DNA of 8,934 nucleotides from Comamonadaceae bacterium (GTDB lineage Bacteria; Pseudomonadota; Gammaproteobacteria; Burkholderiales; Burkholderiaceae_C), in contig CANGOY010000067.1 of the NCBI GenBank assembly GCA_947455585.1, positions 1 through 8,934 of the forward strand. Direction: 5' to 3'. Below are positions 1-4,778 of this stretch, in pieces. Both the position numbers and the translations under genes were made by a program. The notes under the pieces were generated by a model. That model ran no database searches, was not told the DNA's origin, and saw only the letters and a program-made list of their open reading frames with translations. The number at the start of each line of letters is the position of its first letter. Positions within the stretch are counted from its first letter, which is position 1.

Positions 1-75
1 GAAGCGTTTTTCGCCCAAGCGCTCACAAAAAACGGCCAAACCGTCGAGATCAAAATCAAGCAGGTTGGCCGTCAT
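1..75 (-). CDS. rlmN: RlmN, 5' end only (23S rRNA A2503 / tRNA A37 C2-methyltransferase)
   Basis: This is the first 25 codons of a minus-strand gene that runs off the left edge. The ATG is at 73-75 and the peptide reads MTANLLDFDLDGLAVFCERL, then GEKRF. This resembles the N-terminus of betaproteobacterial RlmN, where a short 'L..FDLDGLA.FCE.LGEKRFRA.Q' helix precedes the radical-SAM domain. RlmN is a cytoplasmic radical-SAM enzyme that methylates C2 of A2503 in 23S rRNA and of A37 in some tRNAs. Its catalytic cysteines lie outside the window, so the call rests on the N-terminal motif and on the position just after ndk, a gene order I recall from Burkholderiales. The start codon follows a run of six A residues with only a weak TAAG upstream, so initiation may be inefficient or coupled to ndk. 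Confidence 0.8.
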   Translation of the reverse strand, partial: MTANLLDFDLDGLAVFCERLGEKRF

Positions 76-86
76 TTTTTTGCTTA

Positions 87-110
87 GGCATTGCTGCAAG
101 CAGCAACACC
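87..110 (-). promoter_or_regulatory. Hairpin in the ndk-rlmN gap
   Basis: In the 44-bp gap after the ndk stop, arms TTGCTGC (91-97) and GCAGCAA (100-106) form a perfect inverted repeat with a 2-nt centre. Flanking GGCA (87-90) and CACC (107-110) extend it to about 11 pairs, including two G-U pairs, in the transcript. On the minus strand it ends about 11 nt before the rlmN ATG and is followed by A residues rather than U. It is therefore not a classical terminator. It could be an RNA-processing or translation-modulating hairpin between two co-transcribed genes. The inverted repeat is seen directly; the function is inference. Confidence 0.35.
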
Positions 111-119
111 AATTGCCTC

Positions 120-542
120 TTAGTGACCGTAAACGTTCATGCCAGCGAAGAAGAAGCCGATTTCAACAGCGGCAGTCTCAGCGGCGTCAGAACCGTGCAC
201 AGCGTTGGCATCGATGCTGTCAGCGAAGTCAGCGCGGATGGTGCCAGGGGCTGCGTCTTTAGGGTTGGTAGCCCCCATCAAGTCACGGTTTTTCAGAATG
301 GCGCCTTCGCCTTCGAGCACTTGAATCATCACAGGGCCGGAGACCATGAAATCGACCAAGTCTTTGAAGAAAGGACGTGCTTTGTGCACAGCGTAGAACT
401 GTTCGGCTTCGCCGCGTGACAGGTGAGCCATGCGAGCAGCGACAACTTTCAAACCAGCAGCTTCGAAGCGTGCGTAGATTTGGCCGATGACGTTCTTAGC
501 AACTGCGTCTGGCTTGATGATGGAGAGAGTACGTTCGGTCAT
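120..542 (-). CDS. ndk: Nucleoside diphosphate kinase
   Basis: This 140-residue cytoplasmic enzyme transfers the gamma-phosphate of ATP to other (d)NDPs through a phospho-histidine, balancing nucleotide pools. The whole Ndk fold is present. The N-terminal strand TLSIIKPDAV (residues 5-14) carries the conserved Lys10, and NVIGQIYARFEAAG follows. RPFF is at 56-59, the GATNP loop is at 90-94, and the signature NAVHGSDA (113-120) contains catalytic His116. Length matches typical bacterial Ndk (about 140-143). The ATG at 540-542 has a good Shine-Dalgarno sequence, AGGGAA (minus strand, 549-554), at 6-nt spacing. The gene lies 125 bp after rluB, enough room for its own promoter, and 44 bp before rlmN, with which it is probably co-transcribed. 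A TATAAA on the minus strand (577-582) could be a -10 element, but I see no convincing -35 partner. Confidence 0.98.
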   Translation of the reverse strand: MTERTLSIIKPDAVAKNVIGQIYARFEAAGLKVVAARMAHLSRGEAEQFYAVHKARPFFKDLVDFMVSGPVMIQVLEGEGAILKNRDLMGATNPKDAAPGTIRADFADSIDANAVHGSDAAETAAVEIGFFFAGMNVYGH

Positions 543-612
543 TTGGATTTTCCCTGTATTGACTGTGATTGAAACTTTTATACGCGATGTGCGAAGCCCA
601 CTATTTTAACCG

Positions 613-634
613 TTTCAAGGGATTTCCCTTGAAA
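613..634. repeat. Perfect-arm palindrome upstream of ndk
   Basis: In the 125-bp gap between rluB and ndk, TTTCAAGGGA (613-622) and its exact reverse complement TCCCTTGAAA (625-634) are separated by only TT. The element sits about 70 bp upstream of the ndk start codon and 34 bp beyond the rluB stop. It is not followed by a U tract on either strand, which argues against an intrinsic terminator. The symmetric form with 10-bp arms fits a protein-binding operator or a cruciform/RNA hairpin. Each arm also contains CCCTTGAA when read outward, which resembles the -35 half of heat-shock (sigma-32) promoters. No matching -10 (CCCCAT-like) is present at the right distance, so I do not call a promoter. 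Confidence 0.5.
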
Positions 635-667
635 AGCCAATCGTTTTTGGTGCGTCTTGCGTGTGAT

Positions 668-1999
668 TTATCGGCCGCCTCGGCCACCTTGGCCGCGATT
701 GCCACCAGAACCACCCGCCGTGCCACCACCCGAGCGGCCGCCACCAAAGCTGCCGCCGGCCGAGCCGCCTCGGCGCGGACCGCTGCTAGACGATGGACGT
801 GGACCGCCCACCAACCCAGCCTTGAAGGCTTTTTGGCCGTCTTTTTTACGCTGACGTTCATCGGCGTAGCTGTCTGCACCGATGTAGCCCACCGAGGTTT
901 GCATTGGGTCAGGTTGCGGCGCACGTTCGGGCAGCTTGCCACCACGGCGGCGCTCGGTGCGCACCAAGCGCTCGGGACCGCTGTTGCGCTCTTCGGGTGC
1001 GCGCGGGGTGGATGGACGTGGGCCAATGCTGTTGCCACGGCGACGGCTACTGGCACGTTCGGTGCGGTTGTTGTGTGAGGGGCCGCTGTGCACAGGCGCT
1101 TCGGCGCCCGCAGCTTCCATCAAAGCGCGAATGTCGCGCTCGCCCAGCTCCACAAATGCACCGCGCTTCAAGCCGCGTGGCAACACCATGGCGCCGTAGC
1201 GAATACGAATCAAGCGGCTCACAGCATGACCCACGGCCTCAAACATGCGGCGCACTTCGCGGTTGCGACCTTCAGAAATGGTGACGCGGTACCAGCAATT
1301 AGAACCTTCGCCGCCACCCTCTTCGATCGAGCCAAATTGGGCTGGACCGTCGTCGAGCTGAATGCCCGTGATGAGCTGTTCTTTTTGGTCTTTGCTGAGC
1401 TTGCCCAGCGAACGCACGGCGTATTCGCGTTGCAAGCCAAAGCGTGGGTGCATCAGCTGGTTCGCCAATTCGCCTGAGCTGGTGAACAGCAACAAGCCTT
1501 CGGTGTTCAAGTCCAAACGGCCCACGGATTGCCATTTGCCTTGGTACAGGCGGGGCAAGCGACGGAACACGGTGGGACGGTTTTGTGGGTCGTCGGTGGT
1601 CACCACTTCGCCCGCAGGCTTGTGGTACGCAATCACGCGCGGAGGCGGTGGTGCAATGCGCACCTTGATTTGACGACCATTGACCTTGATTTGGTCACCA
1701 AACTGCACGCGCTGGCCGGTGTGGGCCACTTCGTTGTTGACGGCCACATGGCCTTCGGCAATGAGGCGCTCCATCTCGATGCGCGAGCCCATGCCCGACT
1801 GGGCCAAGACTTTGTGCAGCTTGGGCGATTCGGGTTGTGGCAACAGCACGCGTTTTTCAGGCGCAGCTTCGGCGCGGATGAGCTCGGCATCGAACTCGCC
1901 AGACACCACGTCGTCAAAGTCAAATGCCGTGTCGTCGTCCAGAAACTCGTCGTGTGATTCGGTTGGCTTGCCACCCAGGTCGTGGTGTTTAGTGTTCAT
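668..1999 (-). CDS. rluB: 23S rRNA pseudouridine synthase RluB with Arg/Gly-rich tail
   Basis: This is a 443-residue RsuA/RluB/E/F-family pseudouridine synthase. By family it isomerises U2605 in helix 93 of 23S rRNA during large-subunit assembly. Order: an acidic N-terminal extension (1-50, with DDDTAFDFDD at 21-30); an S4 RNA-binding domain (about 59-108, PKLHKVLAQSGMGSR...); and the catalytic domain (about 121-295), with the signature GRLDLNTEGLL holding catalytic Asp163 and EGRNREVRRMFEAVGH at 243-258. A long basic, low-complexity tail (about 300-443) ends in repeated GG/RGG units. E. coli RluB is much shorter (about 290 residues), and the surplus lies in the two extensions. The ATG at 1997-1999 is chosen because it overlaps the scpB 3' end by 11 nt. 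A TTG 48 nt upstream would extend further into scpB. No clear Shine-Dalgarno precedes the ATG, so translation is probably coupled to scpB. Confidence 0.95.
   Translation of the reverse strand: MNTKHHDLGGKPTESHDEFLDDDTAFDFDDVVSGEFDAELIRAEAAPEKRVLLPQPESPKLHKVLAQSGMGSRIEMERLIAEGHVAVNNEVAHTGQRVQFGDQIKVNGRQIKVRIAPPPPRVIAYHKPAGEVVTTDDPQNRPTVFRRLPRLYQGKWQSVGRLDLNTEGLLLFTSSGELANQLMHPRFGLQREYAVRSLGKLSKDQKEQLITGIQLDDGPAQFGSIEEGGGEGSNCWYRVTISEGRNREVRRMFEAVGHAVSRLIRIRYGAMVLPRGLKRGAFVELGERDIRALMEAAGAEAPVHSGPSHNNRTERASSRRRGNSIGPRPSTPRAPEERNSGPERLVRTERRRGGKLPERAPQPDPMQTSVGYIGADSYADERQRKKDGQKAFKAGLVGGPRPSSSSGPRRGGSAGGSFGGGRSGGGTAGGSGGNRGQGGRGGR
671..799 (-). repeat. Gly/Arg/Ser low-complexity coding repeat at the 3' end of rluB
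   Basis: The last 43 codons of rluB (residues 401-443) are almost entirely Gly, Arg and Ser, with irregular GGR, GGS and GGG units (for example GGRSGGGTAGG). They are encoded by GGC/GGT-rich DNA. The segment is expected to be disordered and positively charged, like RGG-type RNA-binding tails. The repetition produces long spurious open frames on the opposite strand. It is also a likely site of length variation between strains by slippage. The composition is directly visible; RNA binding is inference. Confidence 0.7.
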
Positions 2000-2756
2000 G
2001 CGTGTCGTCGCCGTTTGGGGCGGGGTCTCTGGGTGAAGAAAGTTCAAAAATAGGGGCTTCGTCGTCGAGGACGTTCAGTGGTTTGGCTGCCACCTCAGCA
2101 GCAGCGCTTTCGCCCTGCACTGCACCGTCAACAGCTTCGCCACTTTCGGGCGCAGTCTCAGCAGGCTCGGTCGATTCGAGGGCCATGTCCAGCTGCAAAG
2201 ATGGGTCATCTTCACCCAAACGGGCAAAGGCATTGGCTTGCGCTTGGGCGCTGTCAAACACGGGCAATTGGTCAAGTGAGGCCAATCCCAAGTCGTCCAA
2301 AAACTGGCGCGTGGTGGCGTACAAAGAAGGACGACCCACGGTTTCGCGGTGACCAATGACTTCGACCCAACCACGGTCTTCGAGTTGTTTGAGCACCAAG
2401 GAGTTGATGGTCACGCCGCGCACGTCTTCCATGTCGCCACGCGTCACGGGCTGGCGGTAGGCAATGATGGCCAAGGTTTCCATCACAGCGCGTGAATATT
2501 TGGGTGGCTTCTCTGGGTTCAGGCGGTCCAAAAACTCGCGCATTTCGGGGCGGCTTTGAAAGCGCCAACCCGTGGCCACTTGCACCAATTCAACGCCACG
2601 CTGTGCCCAGTCGAGTTGCAGCTCTTCGAGCAAGGTGCGAATGGTGTCTGCGCCCAAGGCGTCAGAGAACAGCACGCGCAAATCGCGAATTTGGATGGGC
2701 TGGTGAGAACAAATCAGGGCGGTCTCTAGTACGCGCTTGGCATCCACGGTGTTCAT
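1989..2756 (-). CDS. scpB: Segregation and condensation protein B (Smc-ScpAB subunit)
   Basis: This 255-residue protein is the dimeric kleisin-associated subunit of the Smc-ScpA-ScpB condensin, which organises and separates replicated chromosomes on the nucleoid. Two winged-helix domains are visible. The first spans about residues 5-75 (LETALICSHQPIQIRDL, GVELVQVATGWRFQSRPE). The second spans about 86-155 (KYSRAVMETLAIIAYRQPVT, RGVTINSLVLKQLEDRGW). The family signature GRPSLYATT (141-149) is followed by FLDDLGLASLDQLP. Residues after about 170 form an acidic, Ala/Glu/Asp-rich tail that is probably disordered. The ATG at 2754-2756 has only a weak GGAA upstream. scpA and smc are not in the window. 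The last 11 nt overlap the rluB start, so the pair is translationally linked. Confidence 0.96.
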   Translation of the reverse strand: MNTVDAKRVLETALICSHQPIQIRDLRVLFSDALGADTIRTLLEELQLDWAQRGVELVQVATGWRFQSRPEMREFLDRLNPEKPPKYSRAVMETLAIIAYRQPVTRGDMEDVRGVTINSLVLKQLEDRGWVEVIGHRETVGRPSLYATTRQFLDDLGLASLDQLPVFDSAQAQANAFARLGEDDPSLQLDMALESTEPAETAPESGEAVDGAVQGESAAAEVAAKPLNVLDDEAPIFELSSPRDPAPNGDDTHEH

Positions 2757-2850
2757 CGTGAGAGTTCCGGGTCAAGGGTCGAGGAAAAGGCCTACGAAAA
2801 TTCATCTCGAGGCGGTAAGGGCTATGCGGGGCATGGCACGAGTCAGAGCC

Positions 2851-2882
2851 AAAGGGCTCACCGCTTTCACAAGCGTGAGCCC
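2851..2882 (-). terminator. Probable intrinsic terminator after rluD
   Basis: This sits in the 154-bp gap between the rluD stop and the scpB start. GGGCTCA (2854-2860) pairs with TGAGCCC (2876-2882), and inside it CGCTT (2862-2866) pairs with AAGCG (2871-2875). This gives a 12-bp stem with one bulged C and a 4-nt loop. On the minus strand the stem is followed by only three T residues (2851-2853), so termination may be partial. It begins about 30 nt beyond the rluD stop codon, the expected place. Readthrough into scpB cannot be excluded, and no clear scpB promoter is visible in the remaining roughly 95 bp. Confidence 0.55.
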
Positions 2883-2910
2883 ATATTGTAACGGAGGTGG
2901 CTGAAAAGAC

Positions 2911-3954
2911 CTACTCGGGGCGCTTGAGGCCCAAACCGGCCAGCAAATTGACCATATCGTCTGGCAATGGTGCTTCAAACTTGAGCGGCTCACCGGTGAT
3001 GGGATGGTCAAAGCTCAAACGGAAGGCATGCAAGGCTTGGCGGTCAATGCCAAGCGTCATGGGGCCGGCATACAGAGAATCGCCTACCAGCGGATGTCCA
3101 AAGTGCGCCATGTGTACGCGAATTTGATGCGTGCGGCCTGTGTGCAAAGTGCATTGCACCAAACACGCTTCTTCTTGGCTGCTCAGGCACTCAAACGTGG
3201 TGTGAGCTTCTTTCCCGGGCAAACGCTCGAGGTCGACCACTGCCATGCGTAAGCGATTGCGGTAATCGCGGCCGATGGCGGCCACGATGTCGCGCACGGG
3301 CGTGCCACTCCATTTGCGATAGGCCACGGCCAAGTATTCACGGTGCACCTCACGTTCGGCAATCATGGCCACCAAGGCGTCCATGGCGCGGCGCGTGCGC
3401 GCCACAATCATCAAGCCACTGGTGTCTTTGTCTAGGCGGTGCACGATGCCTGCACGCGGCAGCATCACCGCTTGCGGGTCCAAAGCCAGCAAGCCGTTGA
3501 GGAGCGTGCCGCTCCAGTTGCCGGGCGCGGGATGCACCACCAAACCTGCGGGCTTGAACAGCACGCGCAAGTCTTCGTCTTCGTAAATCACATCCAACGG
3601 GATGTCTTCTGGTTTGAAAGCTTGGCTTTGCGGCGTGGGCTTCAAGATGAGCTGGTAACGCTCGCCCATGCGCACCTTGGCCGAGGCCTTGGTCATCACG
3701 CGCTGCGTCGGCAGCACGCAGCTCACGCAACCTTCGCTGAGCAACTGCTGAGAAAAGCTGCGCGAGAACTCAGGCAACAACACAGCCAGAGCGCGGTCTA
3801 GACGCTCGCCATGCAAATCATTGGGAATGGAGAGTTCGCGGGTTTCCACTTCTGGCCCGTCGATGAGGTCGACATGCTCTTCAAGCAAAACATCCTCCAG
3901 AACGGGCGTGGGGGATGGCGGCTGAGCCGATAGAATGGATTTACTTTGCTTCAA
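2911..3954 (-). CDS. rluD: 23S rRNA pseudouridine synthase RluD (U1911/1915/1917 type)
   Basis: This 347-residue RluA-family enzyme makes the helix-69 pseudouridines of 23S rRNA, a late step in 50S assembly. An acidic N-terminal arm (1-45) precedes the S4 domain (about 48-105, HGERLDRALAVLLPEFSRS...). The catalytic domain (about 120-335) carries the RluA signature GIVHRLDKDTSGL (169-181) with catalytic Asp175, and HTGRTHQIRVHMAHFGHPLVGD at 271-292. No in-frame ATG occurs before residue 87, so the start must be non-ATG. I chose TTG at 3952-3954, which has AGGT 7 nt upstream. A second TTG at 3886-3888, preceded by GGAGG at 5-nt spacing, would remove 22 residues and is a real alternative. The gene is divergent from bamD, as in E. 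coli. The pgeF (yfiH) gene that follows rluD in E. coli is absent; a terminator and scpB come next. Confidence 0.95.
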   Translation of the reverse strand: MKQSKSILSAQPPSPTPVLEDVLLEEHVDLIDGPEVETRELSIPNDLHGERLDRALAVLLPEFSRSFSQQLLSEGCVSCVLPTQRVMTKASAKVRMGERYQLILKPTPQSQAFKPEDIPLDVIYEDEDLRVLFKPAGLVVHPAPGNWSGTLLNGLLALDPQAVMLPRAGIVHRLDKDTSGLMIVARTRRAMDALVAMIAEREVHREYLAVAYRKWSGTPVRDIVAAIGRDYRNRLRMAVVDLERLPGKEAHTTFECLSSQEEACLVQCTLHTGRTHQIRVHMAHFGHPLVGDSLYAGPMTLGIDRQALHAFRLSFDHPITGEPLKFEAPLPDDMVNLLAGLGLKRPE

Positions 3955-3955
3955 G

Positions 3956-3965
3956 AGGTTGACCT
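3956..3965. promoter_or_regulatory. Shared palindromic Shine-Dalgarno element between rluD and bamD
   Basis: Only 11 bp separate the rluD TTG (3952-3954, minus) from the bamD GTG (3966, plus). Within this gap AGGT (3956-3959) and ACCT (3962-3965) form an inverted repeat around TG. Read on the plus strand, AGAGGT ends 6 nt before the bamD GTG. Read on the minus strand, AGGT lies 7 nt before the rluD TTG. Each arm is therefore a plausible ribosome-binding site for one of the two divergent genes. It follows that each gene's promoter must lie inside the other's coding region. TAGAAT on plus (3931-3936) and GATAAT on minus (3983-3988) are weak -10 candidates without good -35 partners. Confidence 0.5.
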
Positions 3966-4778
3966 GTGGTGTTACGACTCAAATTATCGACTGTGTGGAT
4001 GGCCATCGGCCTGTCTACTGCTATTCTTTTCACAGGATGCGCTGACAGCAACTACGACCCCACCAAAGATTGGAGCAACGACAAGCTCTACAACGAGGCC
4101 AAAGACGAGATGGCCGCGGGTGGTTACGACAAAGCCATTGGCATGTACGAAAAGCTAGAAGGCCGTGCCGCAGGCACCGCGTTGGCTCAACAAGCACAGC
4201 TCGACAAAGCTTGGGCACAGTACAAAACCAACGAACCCGTGCAAGCTGTGGCCACGCTCGACCGCTTCATCAAACTGCATCCCGCCAGCCCTGGTCTGGA
4301 CTATGCGCTGTACCTCAAAGGTTTGGTGAATTTCAACGAGAACCTTGGCTTGATGTCTTCCGTGGCCGAGCAAGATTTGGCGGAGCGCGACCCTAAGCAA
4401 GCGAAAGAATCGTTTGAAGCTTTCCGTGAGTTGGTGATTCGTTTCCCTGATTCGAAATATTCGGTCGATGCACGTTTGCGTATGGCCTTCATCAAGAACT
4501 CGCTGGCGCGCTCAGACGTTCACGTGGCGCGTTTTTACTTCCAGCGTGGCGCGTATGTGGCAGCCATCAACCGCGCACAAACCACCGTGCAGGAATACCG
4601 CGATGTACCCGCAGTGGAAGAAGCCTTGTTCATCATGGTTCAGTCCTACGACAAACTAGGCCTTGTGCAACTGCGTGATGACACCAAGCGCGTGCTGGAA
4701 ACCACCTACCCCGACACCTTGTTCTTGTACCCAGAACGCGCCGCGATTAAAAAGTCGTGGTGGAAGTTCTGGAAATAA
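3966..4778 (+). CDS. bamD: Outer membrane assembly lipoprotein BamD (ComL/YfiO)
   Basis: This 270-residue lipoprotein is the essential partner of BamA in the BAM complex, which inserts beta-barrel proteins into the outer membrane from its periplasmic face. A lipoprotein signal peptide with early basic residues (R4, K6) and a hydrophobic stretch ends in LFTGC, with lipidated Cys25. Phe at -3 is a tolerated variant of the usual Leu. Residue +2 is Ala, not Asp, which fits outer-membrane sorting. TPR helices fill about 38-250, including the family block RDPKQAKESFEAFRELVIRF (141-160) and RGAYVAAINRAQTTVQEY (194-211). The C-terminus ends in an aromatic/basic WWKFWK. The GTG at 3966 follows AGAGG at 7-nt spacing; GTG at 3969 is also possible. 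The 3' end overlaps convergent yoaA by 32 bp. Confidence 0.97.
   Translation: MVLRLKLSTVWMAIGLSTAILFTGCADSNYDPTKDWSNDKLYNEAKDEMAAGGYDKAIGMYEKLEGRAAGTALAQQAQLDKAWAQYKTNEPVQAVATLDRFIKLHPASPGLDYALYLKGLVNFNENLGLMSSVAEQDLAERDPKQAKESFEAFRELVIRFPDSKYSVDARLRMAFIKNSLARSDVHVARFYFQRGAYVAAINRAQTTVQEYRDVPAVEEALFIMVQSYDKLGLVQLRDDTKRVLETTYPDTLFLYPERAAIKKSWWKFWK

Noticed and set aside
613..634. Palindrome as an intrinsic terminator of rluB
   Set aside because: There is no U tract on either strand and the nominal loop is 2 nt; kept only as a palindrome of unknown role.
569..1078. Plus-strand open frame of 169 codons rich in Ala, Thr and Arg
   Set aside because: It is the antisense shadow of the Gly/Arg-rich 3' end of rluB; it has no domain and the composition is an artefact of GC-rich repeats.
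2000..2047. Upstream TTG extension of rluB
   Set aside because: It would overlap scpB by 59 nt and adds no conserved sequence; the ATG at 1997-1999 gives a compact 11-nt overlap.
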